The notes under the pieces: model-generated | Database searches by the model: none | What the model saw: only the letters and a program-made list of their open reading frames with translations | What the model was told of the DNA's origin: nothing | Translations under genes and position numbers: made by a program | In this document: piece after piece, positions 7,264-16,487 of the stretch | How positions within the stretch are numbered: the stretch's first letter is position 1 | Layout of the letters: every line of letters starts with the position of its first letter | Assembly (NCBI GenBank): GCA_937872385.1 | Contig: CALMSO010000057.1 | Location: 1-64,000, forward strand | Source of the DNA: an uncultured Saprospiraceae bacterium | Lineage (GTDB): Bacteria > Bacteroidota > Bacteroidia > Chitinophagales > Saprospiraceae | Reading direction: 5' to 3' | DNA: 64,000 nucleotides

Positions 7264-8391
7264 ATGAAAATAATTTCCCTTTTTATCATCCAATTATTGA
7301 TTTGTTACATAGTTAGCGGGCAAAGTGATGTAATTTATCTACAAGATAGTGTTCTGAATATGGACTGTAGGCTCCATGTAGTAGCAGACAGTGTACTACA
7401 TGATGACGAAGGTAACAAGTATGAATATTTTCGTATAAACAGCTTGCAATTAATTCCAACACTTGAAAATTGCAAATACTTATTCATTAGAATAAAGACA
7501 AGTCAAAATGGTAAAACAATAAAACAATATTTTTCGAGTGAAGGTAAAAGCAGTTGGGTAAGTCCATTTAACAATGGTGCTGTTTATCAGCTCGTTTTTA
7601 TAGATTCGATGGATGTTTCAAAGAAAGTTTATGCGCAATTTAAAATTGAAAAAACCGATAATGGATTGGTTCTTAGTACAAAAGATTTTTTTTGGGGACA
7701 AGTGCTGCATAAGGACTCTACTACATCTATTTTTATTATTCGCCCATATATTATTCCCCAAAACAACATTAACTTGGCAAAAATTACTCACTCTGGCGAT
7801 ACTATTACAGAAATCCTTGAATTTGGTGAGACCTTTGAGTTATTTGGTAAAAATTTCCGGCTGAGCGAATTTGATTTTATTGCAAAAACTATTAGGTTGG
7901 ACTCAGTTGCTTATCCTGAAAGTTCGTTTGGCTACAAACAAGGGAAACTACTTAAAAATTTTGCTAAAACAAAAGCATGGATAACCGCAAATTTAGTAAA
8001 CAAGCGCATCATGTACGATTCCGATTATTATCTATTTTACTTTTGGGGAGAGTGGTGTCAGCCTTGCTGGAAGAAATTCGATTTAAATAATGCGCTCTTT
8101 ACCAAAATTGATTCAAAAAAGGTGAATGTGGTGAATGTTGCTTTATCAATAACGGCTGAAAGTAGGTCAAAAACGCTGAATCTGATTGAGGAAAAACAAA
8201 TCAAAGGTTTTCATTTGATTGAAAATCAATTACAATATGAGGAAGGGTTGATTAAAAAGCTGAATATCCATACTTACCCGTCATACGTAGTGATAGATAA
8301 AACCGGTGAAGTAGTTTTTAGAACGGATTATAATAACAAAATAAACATAGAAGAATTTTTGTCTGAAAAAAAACTATTCAAGAAGGAGTAA
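7264..8391 (+). CDS. TlpA-like thioredoxin-fold protein, exported
   Basis: A 375-residue protein with an N-terminal signal peptide (ending near IVSGQ, residue 20). A beta-rich N-terminal domain of about 230 residues is followed by a C-terminal thioredoxin fold (about residues 245-370). The redox motif WCQPC is near residues 265-269 and the cis-proline loop TYPSYVVID follows. It is expected to act in the periplasm as a thiol-disulfide oxidoreductase. It lies 69 bp after a cysteine-rich peptide gene, and the intervening hairpin implies a shared transcript. This makes the peptide a plausible substrate (inference). The N-terminal domain resembles none I can name. Confidence 0.8.
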   Translation: MKIISLFIIQLLICYIVSGQSDVIYLQDSVLNMDCRLHVVADSVLHDDEGNKYEYFRINSLQLIPTLENCKYLFIRIKTSQNGKTIKQYFSSEGKSSWVSPFNNGAVYQLVFIDSMDVSKKVYAQFKIEKTDNGLVLSTKDFFWGQVLHKDSTTSIFIIRPYIIPQNNINLAKITHSGDTITEILEFGETFELFGKNFRLSEFDFIAKTIRLDSVAYPESSFGYKQGKLLKNFAKTKAWITANLVNKRIMYDSDYYLFYFWGEWCQPCWKKFDLNNALFTKIDSKKVNVVNVALSITAESRSKTLNLIEEKQIKGFHLIENQLQYEEGLIKKLNIHTYPSYVVIDKTGEVVFRTDYNNKINIEEFLSEKKLFKKE

Positions 8392-8422
8392 TAGTCGTAA
8401 ATATTTCTGTTGTACCAAATTA

Positions 8423-8471
8423 AAACCGAAACGAGCGTTTTGAACCATCCGGAGTTGCCCAAATGCTGAGT
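8423..8471 (+). repeat. 49-bp direct repeat, right copy
   Basis: Second copy of the sequence at 6581-6629, beginning 31 bp after the TlpA-like gene. CCATCCGG (8445-8452) can also pair with CCGGATGG (8484-8491), forming an 8-bp stem just outside the module. Confidence 0.7.
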
Positions 8472-8519
8472 ATCCAGAAAACCCCGGATGGCTCTACTTA
8501 TGTATTTACTTTAAAAACC

Positions 8520-10397
8520 TCACTCTTTCCCGGCTACTTCCGGCTCCACGAGACTCTTAGTGATGTCTAACAGTTCAATCATTTCTCGGCGATAGCCGTG
8601 CGGGTCTTTGCCTTGGGCGCTTTTGGCTAATGCTAAGCAATGCGCGTAGGTGGCCGTGCCTTTGAATTCCGAATCGCGCAGCAACATCCCAAACTCCGCC
8701 ACCGCTGCCGACCAGCGGAAATGCTCGCTCGCTTTGGCCGTAGGCACACGGGTATCCAGCACTGCTTGCTCCATGAGTTTGCTCGCCTCACCATCCGGCT
8801 CTTTATAGCGCAACTTGATGGTACACAGCTCTTTAGAGTTATTTTCCACTTGCGGTTGTAGCTGGTATTTTAAGTTATCTACCTTAGCTATAAAAGCGCT
8901 TTCTACCCCGGTCGGGATGATTTCGTACAGAGCCGTGACGGTGTGCCCCGCGCCGAGTTCTCCGGCATCTTTGGCGTCATCATTAAAATCTTCGCGGTTT
9001 AGCAGCCGATTTTCGTAACCAATCAAGCGATAGCCCTGCACTTTGGTCGGGTTGAATTCAATTTGCAATTTTACATCTTTCGCAATAGTAAATAAAGTGC
9101 CGCCAAATTCATTTACCAATACTTTTTTGGCTTCGCTCAGGTTGTCAATGTAAGCATGATTGCCATTGCCTTTATTAGCCAATTGCTGCATTTTATTGTC
9201 TTTATAATTGCCCATGCCGTAGCCCAGCACCGTCAGGAATACCCCTCCGGCGCGTTCTTTTTCTACTATGCGCACCAATTCGGCATCGCTGCTCGCACCT
9301 ACATTAAAATCGCCGTCGGTAGCCAGAATAATCCGGTTGTTGCCGCCTTTGATGAAATGCTCCTGAGCCGTTTTATAAGCTAACTGAATACCCGCTCCGC
9401 CTGCCGTGGAGCCGCCCGCCTGTAGCTGTTCAATGGCCTCGCGGATTTTGGCTTTGTCTGCACCGGAAGTAGGCGGCAGTACCAATCCCGCAGCACCTGC
9501 ATATACCACAATAGCCACCCGGTCTTGCTCGCGCAGTTGGTCAATGAGCAGCTTCATCGAAGCTTTTACCAAAGGCAATCTATTGGGCGTATTCATGCTG
9601 CCAGATACATCAATTAGAAACACTAAATTGCTTGCGGGCAGGTTTTCGGTAGCAATACTTTTGCCCTGCAAACCTACGTGCAGCAGGCGATGCTGCGGCT
9701 GCCAGGGGCATTCCGAAATTTCGGTAATCACCGCTACTGGGTGCTCGCCCGTCGGCTGCGGGTAGTCGTAATTGAAATAATTGATCATCTCTTCGATGCG
9801 CACCGCATCTTTGGGTGGTAGCTGCCCCTGCTGCTGAATGAAGCGCCGAATATTGCTGTATGAAGCCGCGTCCACATCAATAGAAAAAGTGGAAACCGGA
9901 TTTGGCAAGGCGGCAAAAAAACGATTTTCGTTAATCACGTTATAATCTTCAGTATTAAAATCCAGGTCATAATCCGCTGCTATAGCTGAAGAAGCTAAGC
10001 GGTAAGACATCGGAGCATCAGCTATGGTAGCACGCGTTGCTTTGCGCGGCCGGGAGGAGGGTACTCCGCGGGCCACTATGGCTACTTCGTTTAGTTGATT
10101 ACCTGCGCTCATCAGGCTAATCTGTAGCGGCTGACCGCTTTGCGCTTTTTGTTGCACTATAGTGTAACCAACGTAGCTGATGACCAATTCTACCAGCGAA
10201 TCCTTCACCATCAAGGTAAACCGACCGTCCACATCGGTTACCGTGCCGATTTTTGTACCTTTCACCATTACACTGGCGCCAATGAGCGCTGCGCCGCTTT
10301 CATCGGTAACTCGACCTTCTATTTTGTAGGGCTGCGCATTGGATAATGTTATCAAAAATAGCATCCAGCAGGTGGTTAATAGCAGTAACTTTTTCAT
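8520..10397 (-). CDS. YfbK-type von Willebrand factor A protein with CarboxypepD-like domain
   Basis: A 625-residue exported protein. A signal peptide ending near SNAQ is followed by a carboxypeptidase-regulatory-like domain (YKIEGRVTDESGAALIGASV, about 25-105), a linker, a VWA N-terminal segment (DAVRIEEMINYFNYDYP), a VWA domain with MIDAS motif DVSGSM (about residue 265), and the C-terminal DUF3520 region, as in E. coli YfbK. I chose the start at 10397 because the upstream 29 codons are not signal-like. It is divergent from a sigma factor and its anti-sigma-like partner, which carries the same carboxypeptidase-like domain. A cell-envelope role is likely; the ligand is unknown. Confidence 0.9.
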   Translation of the reverse strand: MKKLLLLTTCWMLFLITLSNAQPYKIEGRVTDESGAALIGASVMVKGTKIGTVTDVDGRFTLMVKDSLVELVISYVGYTIVQQKAQSGQPLQISLMSAGNQLNEVAIVARGVPSSRPRKATRATIADAPMSYRLASSAIAADYDLDFNTEDYNVINENRFFAALPNPVSTFSIDVDAASYSNIRRFIQQQGQLPPKDAVRIEEMINYFNYDYPQPTGEHPVAVITEISECPWQPQHRLLHVGLQGKSIATENLPASNLVFLIDVSGSMNTPNRLPLVKASMKLLIDQLREQDRVAIVVYAGAAGLVLPPTSGADKAKIREAIEQLQAGGSTAGGAGIQLAYKTAQEHFIKGGNNRIILATDGDFNVGASSDAELVRIVEKERAGGVFLTVLGYGMGNYKDNKMQQLANKGNGNHAYIDNLSEAKKVLVNEFGGTLFTIAKDVKLQIEFNPTKVQGYRLIGYENRLLNREDFNDDAKDAGELGAGHTVTALYEIIPTGVESAFIAKVDNLKYQLQPQVENNSKELCTIKLRYKEPDGEASKLMEQAVLDTRVPTAKASEHFRWSAAVAEFGMLLRDSEFKGTATYAHCLALAKSAQGKDPHGYRREMIELLDITKSLVEPEVAGKE

Positions 10398-10547
10398 AGG
10401 CTTTTTTTTTAAGAACAGGATGCAGTTATTTAGCAAATTGCATAAAATGGGTTCGTTTTTTTTCAAAAAAATAATCCCAGCCAACGAAAAGCCCTGTCAT
10501 TTCGTTTTATTTGCAATTGTCAAAAGTTTGTAAAACCCTTGCGATTC

Positions 10548-11117
10548 ATGCTTCGTTTCCTGCGTTCTAATAAAAATTCGCTACCGGATGACGAAGCGCT
10601 GCTCGAAGCCTGGCACTTAGCGGGCAACATGGAGGCGCTGGGGCAGTTGTATGAGCGATACATCGAACTTATATATGGCGTATGCCTCAAATATTTGCAA
10701 AACGAAGCTGATGCCGAAGATGCTGTAATGGGTATTTTTGAACAATTGATCGAGAAAACTCGCACCCACGAAGTGCAAAATTTTCGTGCCTGGCTGTATG
10801 TATTAGCCAAAAACTACTGCCTGATGGAGCTACGCAAAACCCGAACGGTGGTTTCTGGAGCGGATTTTATGCATTTCAATGGCATTTTGCATCTTGAAGA
10901 AACAGCAGCCCGTGAAGCCCGCTTGCGCGATTGCATAGCACAACTGCCGCCGGCACAACGCAGCAGCATTGAATTGTTTTACTTTGCCGGTCAGTCCTAT
11001 CAGGAAATCGCGGCGCAATGTGGCGAAACTTTAGGCAAGATTCGTTCGGCTATTCAAAACGGGCGGCGCAATTTGCGCAATTGTATGGAGGAATTGGAGA
11101 GATTAAAACGGGAATAA
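10548..11117 (+). CDS. RNA polymerase sigma factor, sigma-70/ECF type
   Basis: A 189-residue protein with sigma region 2 (LGQLYERYIELIYGVCLKYL, then DAEDAVMGIF) and region 4 (QLPPAQRSSIELFYFAGQSY followed by the HTH EIAAQCGETLGKIRSAIQNG). The TTG at 10539 is in frame, but the ATG at 10548 is preferred. Its stop overlaps the ATG of the next gene (TAATG), a coupled sigma/anti-sigma arrangement. It is divergent from the YfbK-like VWA gene, a probable regulon member. Confidence 0.92.
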   Translation: MLRFLRSNKNSLPDDEALLEAWHLAGNMEALGQLYERYIELIYGVCLKYLQNEADAEDAVMGIFEQLIEKTRTHEVQNFRAWLYVLAKNYCLMELRKTRTVVSGADFMHFNGILHLEETAAREARLRDCIAQLPPAQRSSIELFYFAGQSYQEIAAQCGETLGKIRSAIQNGRRNLRNCMEELERLKRE

Positions 11118-12310
11118 TGAAATCGAAAGGTGACATATTATTACAAAAATGGATAGCCGGCAGCATTACACTGGCCGAAGAACGAGAGCTGGAGCGCTTG
11201 GCGCAAGAGGATGCACTATTAGCGGATGCGCTAGCGGGGTTGCGTAGCTTGCCCGCAGTGAATCACGCGCAGCACGCACAGCATATCCGAGAACGACTAC
11301 GCACAAGGACTCGCCGCCAGCGGGGGCTGCTGTTTTATTTGCCGAGAATAGCTGCGGCCGCGGCTGTTGTGTTGCTTGCCGTTCGCTTGGCATGGCCAGT
11401 TTTAACAGAAAGTGCTGCTACCACCGAAGAGATGGTTATCGTAGCGCCCGCGCCGGAAATACCTACACAGGATGGCATTGCCGAAGTAATTGCTGAAGAC
11501 AGCGTGCCTACTCGTAGCACCGCACCTGCTACTGCCCGCACTTTGCCGCCACCGGCTACAGATGCAGACGCTCCAGCCATGACCCATGCCCAAACCAAAC
11601 CTGAACGCTACGAGCTGCAAGTCACAGAAGATGCCGAGCGCAAGTCCGAAACAGCAGAAACACCCCCTCAGGAACTCACGACACGACAGGCTCCTCCCCC
11701 GCCGGCTACCCCCGCCCCAGTGCTTTCACCGCCGCAGGTCAGCGGCCGCATTACCGATGCAAAGGGTAATCCGCTCATTGGGGCCACCGTAATGGTGAAA
11801 GGGACTACTATTGGCACTATTAGCAATCTTGATGGGGACTTCAGTTTGCGTTTGCCGGAAGGCACCAAGACACTTGTTGTAAATTATACGGGGTTTACCT
11901 CCCAAGAAATTGCAACCGAAGCCAGCAGTTTTGTAAAAGTACAGCTATCTGAGGCGGGGGCAGTCTTAGAAGACGTAGTGGTGACCGGCTCGGCTCGTAA
12001 AAAACAACAAGTGCAGCCGCCCGTGCAGTATCCGGTACCGGTGGAAGGTTTCCGGCAGTTGGAGCGTTATATTCGCCAAAACCAGCAATACCCGCCCGAA
12101 GCGCGCGCCCAGCAGATAGAAGGCAACGTCACGCTGCGGTTTCGAATTCAAGCTGACGGCACGCCGACTGATTTTGCAATCGTACAATCGCTTGGCTATG
12201 GCTGCGACGCAGAAGCCATGCGCTTGCTGCGGGAAGGTCCCAAATGGTTAGCTCCTGACGCGACGCAAACGGTGGCAACCTACACGATTGTCTTTCGTTT
12301 GAAAAAATGA
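11117..12310 (+). CDS. Anti-sigma-like / CarboxypepD_reg / TonB C-terminal fusion protein
   Basis: A 397-residue protein. It has an acidic N-terminal helix bundle like the cytoplasmic part of anti-sigma factors (LLQKWIAGSITLAEERELER), a membrane segment at about 75-100, a long proline/alanine/threonine-rich periplasmic linker, a carboxypeptidase-like domain (VSGRITDAKGNPLIGATVMV, about 208-290), and a TonB C-terminal domain (QYPPEARAQQIEGNVTLRF, to the end). It is coupled to the sigma gene. The layout suggests an inner-membrane protein that holds the sigma factor and contacts an outer-membrane receptor, in the manner of FecR plus TonB; this is inferred from domain order. The start at 11117 was chosen by the overlap. 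Confidence 0.82.
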   Translation: MKSKGDILLQKWIAGSITLAEERELERLAQEDALLADALAGLRSLPAVNHAQHAQHIRERLRTRTRRQRGLLFYLPRIAAAAAVVLLAVRLAWPVLTESAATTEEMVIVAPAPEIPTQDGIAEVIAEDSVPTRSTAPATARTLPPPATDADAPAMTHAQTKPERYELQVTEDAERKSETAETPPQELTTRQAPPPPATPAPVLSPPQVSGRITDAKGNPLIGATVMVKGTTIGTISNLDGDFSLRLPEGTKTLVVNYTGFTSQEIATEASSFVKVQLSEAGAVLEDVVVTGSARKKQQVQPPVQYPVPVEGFRQLERYIRQNQQYPPEARAQQIEGNVTLRFRIQADGTPTDFAIVQSLGYGCDAEAMRLLREGPKWLAPDATQTVATYTIVFRLKK

Positions 12311-12326
12311 GCCATCACATCGTCCA

Positions 12327-15300
12327 TCATCCTTTTACAATGCGCACGACCCAGGTATGGCTGCTGTTTTGCAATTGCAATACGTACATCCCCTTAGCCA
12401 AAGCGGAAACATCAATAGCTGCCTCACTGCTGAAGGTACCGGTTTGCAAAAGCTGACCGCTGAAACTGTGCAATCGGTAGGTCCAGCGCTCTGCTCCGTT
12501 TTGATGCTGCACAAAAAGGGTTTCCCGTACTGGGTTCGGGAAGACCGCAATGCCCTGTTGGCGCAAATCGCTTAAATTAGTCAATCCAACCGCGACGGTT
12601 CGGCTGGTAGAGCGGCCGCAGTAAGCGTTGGAAGCATTGAGCGTCACTTCATAAATGCCACTGGTAGCGTAGGTGTGCGTGGGGTTGGTGGCTGTACTGG
12701 TATTGCCATCGCCAAAATTCCAGAGCAGACCCGTAGCATCCATAGCGTTGCTGGTAAATTGTACTGTATTGCCGCTGGTGGTAAAGCTGAAAGCGGCTGT
12801 GGGTAGCGGAAGCACGTTGATGTGGGCCGTTTCGGTAATTGTGCTGCTGCCCAGCACCCCGTCTATGGTGAGCATGACATCGTACTGCCCCGGATTTTCG
12901 TAGCGTACAGTTGGCTCAGCTTCGGTGCTACTGCCGGGGTTGCCGCCCGGGAACGTCCAGGCGCGGGTGGTGTAGGTTCCCATGCTTTCGTCGCTGAAAG
13001 TAACGACCAACGGGGCACATCCATTTTGGCGGTTTTGCGAAAAGAGTGCCGAGGGTGGCAATCCTGCCGTAATCACTTGATTTACAGAAGCTTCACCGCA
13101 GTCGTTGCGTACAGTCAAGGTCACTGTATAATTGCCCGGCATGGCATACATGTGCGTTGGGTTTGCTTCATTACTCATGTTTCCATCACCAAAATCCCAA
13201 GAATAATTATCGGCTCGAGTGGCAGTATTCGTAAAAACCACCGTCAAATCATTGGCCGTAGCCGAAAAAGCAGCCGTGGGCGCCTGTTGCACGGTGAGGG
13301 CATTTTCCAATACAAAAGTATCCACTCCATTGGCGTTGGAAGCAATGAGTGTAGCATTGTACGTACCCGGTGTGTTGTACATCACGGTCGGATTGCGTTG
13401 GGTGGAAGTGCTTGGGGTGCCGCCGGGAAAAATCCACGCGAAACTGACCGCATTGTCCGAAGAGGTATTGTTGAAAGTCACCGACAAAGGGGCACAGCCT
13501 GTGCGTACAGAAAGATCGAAGCTGGCTTGCGGCAGCGTTTGCAAAATAATCACCCGGCTGACCATAACCGTATCGCAGCGGCCTGAGGCCGTCAGCGTGA
13601 TGGTATATTCGCCGGCAGCAGCGTAGGTATGCATGGGATTGGGAAGCGTGTCCGTATTGCCATCGCCAAAATCCCAGAAGTAGCTGCGCGCATTGGTTGC
13701 TGCGTGGGTAAATTGTACATTCAGCCCGTTAGCGCTGAAGTCGAATTGTGCTGTGGCAGCAGGTTGTAATTCCATTTGAATGGGCAAGGAGAGTACCGGC
13801 TGTGCCGCACAAACACTACTAACTTCCAGCCGGAAAGTAGCATTGGCAATTGCATCGCTGACGCCGCTGATGCGCAGTTCGGATGTTTGCACACCGCTGA
13901 AGGTGCCGTCTGCGTTCAGGTTTTGCCAGCCATTGCCGTCGCCTCGGTCTATTTGCCATTGGTAAGCGAGGTCAGCGCCAGTAGCGCTCACAGCTATGGT
14001 TGCGGGTGCATCGGCGCAGGCGTTCACGCTCAGCGGTTGCTCGCTGATGGCAATTATAGCGCCGGTATTGGGTTCGGTGCTTTGCGGGATACCCTGAAAT
14101 ACGTCATTAGAGCCGTCTTCTCCTGGCATGGCGCCGTTGGTACTATTAGTACAAGCAGCAGAATTCACCGATTGTCCTGCCTCACCCCGACTCACAGAAA
14201 AACCAACCATTGCGTTTTGCGGAAAGCGCACCTGCCCGCCGCTGCCGCCACCGCCAGGGCCATGGCAGCGCTCGGTGTTGCGATTGTCCACATCGCCCCC
14301 ATTGCCACCATTGGCTTGCAGCAAGATGGGATTATCCATGTTTTGAAAGTCGAGCAAAATAGTACCGCCCGCGCCTCCGCCTCCGGCCCCGTCGCCGGTG
14401 GTTGTGTGTGCAGATTCGCCATTGGCTATAATGGCCGGCGTGGTGCCGTTGATTTGGTTAGCAATGAGTATAACCATGCCGCCGCCTTGCCCGCCGGGCG
14501 TAGCTACGTTGTTATTTTCGTGACCTGCGCCGCCTCCGCCGCCGAGAAAAATACGCTGTGTAGCCTCAGCAGGTGCCTTACCACCGATGCCCGGGAAACG
14601 TCCATCACAGCCAAAAGCACTGGGTTCCTGATTGTTGCCACCGCGTCCGCCGGGGGTCGTATTGGCGCCGCCACCGCCGCCAGCGTTATGATCGTTGCCA
14701 CCGCCACCGCCAGTAGCCTGCGCACCACGGCCTGCTTCGCGCCCAGGTACAAAAGCAGCGATGCCTTCGCCTTTGGCTGCGCCGCGCCAGTTGCCGAGTT
14801 CGTAAAAATAGTTGCTTTGTGGAAGCAGGAAATTACAATTGTTGGTGCCGCCAATAGTAGCGCCGCCGCCCCTGAAACCCTTGCCGCTGACGTCAATGGG
14901 GGCTTCAAAAGTAAGCGTGTTCGTCACGTGCAGGGCTACGATGCCGCCGCTGCGGCCGTTCCAGGGCTGGGCGGTGAGGGTATCGGTGAGGATTGCATTG
15001 TCAAAAACTGGCAAAGAAACGATTTGCACGGAGCCGTCGGGGTCGTAATTATTGAGCAAAGTATTGGCCAGCTCGATGGAGTTGCCTATGATTGCGCGGA
15101 TGCGGGCCCGCTCGTAGCGGCCGGCCTTGCGCAAGTTTTCGATATTACCAAACGCAGCGTTGTTGGCCGTATTGATAATCGCGCCCTGCATTTGTACAAT
15201 AAGTATGTCGGTATCGGCCGCAAAATCGGAGACATCTTCCACGGTGAGCGTACCGGCGCAGACGTTGATGTCGGTCACGGCAGCATACCGATTAATGACA

Positions 15301-15374
15301 CCTGACAAGTTAGTTTGTGCTGCCAAATAGCTGCAAACTATGGCGCAGAGGCTGAAAAGTACTATTTTTTTCAT
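12327..15374 (-). CDS. PKD-repeat protein with T9SS C-terminal sorting domain
   Basis: A 1015-residue secreted protein. It has a signal peptide (ending SYLAAQ), an N-terminal domain of about 180 residues, and a long glycine-rich region (about 185-420) with GGGGG runs. An Ig-like segment and about four PKD domains follow, each with a YxWDFGDGN-type motif (for example YFWDFGDGNTDT, YSWDFGDGNMSN, LLWNFGDGNTST). The C-terminus (VFPNPVRETLFVQ to VVRIVKG) is a type A T9SS sorting domain, so the protein should be exported and anchored at the cell surface or released. It is convergent with the anti-sigma/TonB gene, 16 bp apart. Long antisense ORFs over this gene are composition artefacts. Confidence 0.9.
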   Translation of the reverse strand: MKKIVLFSLCAIVCSYLAAQTNLSGVINRYAAVTDINVCAGTLTVEDVSDFAADTDILIVQMQGAIINTANNAAFGNIENLRKAGRYERARIRAIIGNSIELANTLLNNYDPDGSVQIVSLPVFDNAILTDTLTAQPWNGRSGGIVALHVTNTLTFEAPIDVSGKGFRGGGATIGGTNNCNFLLPQSNYFYELGNWRGAAKGEGIAAFVPGREAGRGAQATGGGGGNDHNAGGGGGANTTPGGRGGNNQEPSAFGCDGRFPGIGGKAPAEATQRIFLGGGGGAGHENNNVATPGGQGGGMVILIANQINGTTPAIIANGESAHTTTGDGAGGGGAGGTILLDFQNMDNPILLQANGGNGGDVDNRNTERCHGPGGGGSGGQVRFPQNAMVGFSVSRGEAGQSVNSAACTNSTNGAMPGEDGSNDVFQGIPQSTEPNTGAIIAISEQPLSVNACADAPATIAVSATGADLAYQWQIDRGDGNGWQNLNADGTFSGVQTSELRISGVSDAIANATFRLEVSSVCAAQPVLSLPIQMELQPAATAQFDFSANGLNVQFTHAATNARSYFWDFGDGNTDTLPNPMHTYAAAGEYTITLTASGRCDTVMVSRVIILQTLPQASFDLSVRTGCAPLSVTFNNTSSDNAVSFAWIFPGGTPSTSTQRNPTVMYNTPGTYNATLIASNANGVDTFVLENALTVQQAPTAAFSATANDLTVVFTNTATRADNYSWDFGDGNMSNEANPTHMYAMPGNYTVTLTVRNDCGEASVNQVITAGLPPSALFSQNRQNGCAPLVVTFSDESMGTYTTRAWTFPGGNPGSSTEAEPTVRYENPGQYDVMLTIDGVLGSSTITETAHINVLPLPTAAFSFTTSGNTVQFTSNAMDATGLLWNFGDGNTSTATNPTHTYATSGIYEVTLNASNAYCGRSTSRTVAVGLTNLSDLRQQGIAVFPNPVRETLFVQHQNGAERWTYRLHSFSGQLLQTGTFSSEAAIDVSALAKGMYVLQLQNSSHTWVVRIVKG

Positions 15375-15595
15375 AATCGGCTGGGCTGACGAAGTTTTCA
15401 GGAATCCACAATTTTAGTTCGTATAATGAAAACGCATATTTGCAATTGAAATTGGCTGCCAGCAAGGAGGCATTGTGTACTTAGAAGCTATTTTCTTGCA
15501 AAATATTGACTATCAATTTATTTTCAATGAACAACTGCACGATTTACCCGTTTATCTGCTCATAGCCGCTGGGGTTTCTTTTAAATTGAAATAAA

Positions 15596-15627
15596 TTTGG
15601 TCGGAAAATCAAAAAGACATACCTTTG
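15596..15627 (+). promoter_or_regulatory. rpsP promoter
   Basis: TTTG (15596-15599), a 20-bp spacer and TACCTTTG (15620-15627) fit the Bacteroidota consensus well. The start codon of rpsP is 70 bp downstream. The rest of the 323-bp gap 15375-15697 holds nothing else I can recognise. Confidence 0.65.
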
Positions 15628-15697
15628 CCTTCCGTTAGAAATCCGCCGTCCCTTGCAGGGAGTAAGCGGGTATGGTTTCACCACATAAATTTTAACA

Positions 15698-16306
15698 ATG
15701 GCTGTTAAAATCAGATTGCAAAGAAAAGGGCGCAAACAAAGACCCTTTTACCACATCGTAGTAGCCGATGCCCGCGCACCGCGCGATGGCCGTTTCATTG
15801 AAAAAATCGGCACCTACAATCCACTCACCAAACCTGCTACGATTGAAATAGATCGTGACAGAGCCTACGAATGGCTGGGCAATGGCGCTCAACCAACTGA
15901 CACGGTGCGGGCTATCCTGCGTTTCAAAGGGGTGTATTATCGTCGGCATCTGATGCGCGGCGTACAAAAAGGTGCTATGACGCTGGAAGAAGCAGAAGCC
16001 AAATACAACGAATGGGTAGACACGAAAGAAGCAAAAATTGCCGCTCGTTTTGCCCAGACAGCCAAGGAGAAAGAAGACTTTAACGCACAAGTAGCTGGCG
16101 CGCACATCGTAGTGAAGGCCGCTCAGCCCGAAGCGGCCGTAGAGTCAGAGCTGCTGAGCCCAGAACCAGAAGTGGAAGCTGCTGCTGAGCCGGAGGTAAA
16201 TGCGGAAGCGGAAGCTGTAGTGGAAGAAACAGTCGCCGAAGAAGCGGCCGCACCAGAAATGGAAGCTGCTACCGAAGAAGCCCCAGAAGCAGAAAAAGAA
16301 GCCTAA
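15698..16306 (+). CDS. rpsP: 30S ribosomal protein S16 with long acidic C-terminal extension
   Basis: A 202-residue protein. Residues 1-80 are canonical S16 ([20 protein letters not shown], then [20 protein letters not shown]), binding 16S rRNA in the small subunit. The following 120 residues are an extension rich in Glu, Ala and Val, with low-complexity acidic repeats. Extended S16 tails are common in Bacteroidota; their role is unknown. The usual partner rimM is not next to it; an unrelated hypothetical gene follows. Confidence 0.96.
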   Translation: MAVKIRLQRKGRKQRPFYHIVVADARAPRDGRFIEKIGTYNPLTKPATIEIDRDRAYEWLGNGAQPTDTVRAILRFKGVYYRRHLMRGVQKGAMTLEEAEAKYNEWVDTKEAKIAARFAQTAKEKEDFNAQVAGAHIVVKAAQPEAAVESELLSPEPEVEAAAEPEVNAEAEAVVEETVAEEAAAPEMEAATEEAPEAEKEA

Positions 16307-16351
16307 ACGCAATTTTTTCTCTGGGTAAAATAGATTTTAATCTGGGATTTT

Positions 16352-16383
16352 CTTGACCTTTTTGTGGCTACGTCTTATATTTG
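16352..16383 (+). promoter_or_regulatory. Probable promoter of the 467-residue hypothetical gene
   Basis: CTTG (16352-16355), a 20-bp spacer and TATATTTG (16376-16383) match the Bacteroidota promoter with one mismatch in the -33 box. The coding start is about 105 bp downstream. The gene is thus probably not only read through from rpsP. Confidence 0.5.
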
Positions 16384-16487
16384 TAGCGCATTTATACAAT
16401 AAGGCTATACTTTAATTTCAAAATATGCGAACCTGGTAGTGCGCTCGATCTGCACTATCAGGTTTACCTTTAAAATAGGCTAATGTT

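Noticed and set aside
13776..15305. Long antisense ORF (509 codons) over the PKD/T9SS gene, and another at 12822-13586
   Set aside because: Antisense to a gene with clear domains and sorting signal; the open frames follow from the glycine-rich codon composition.
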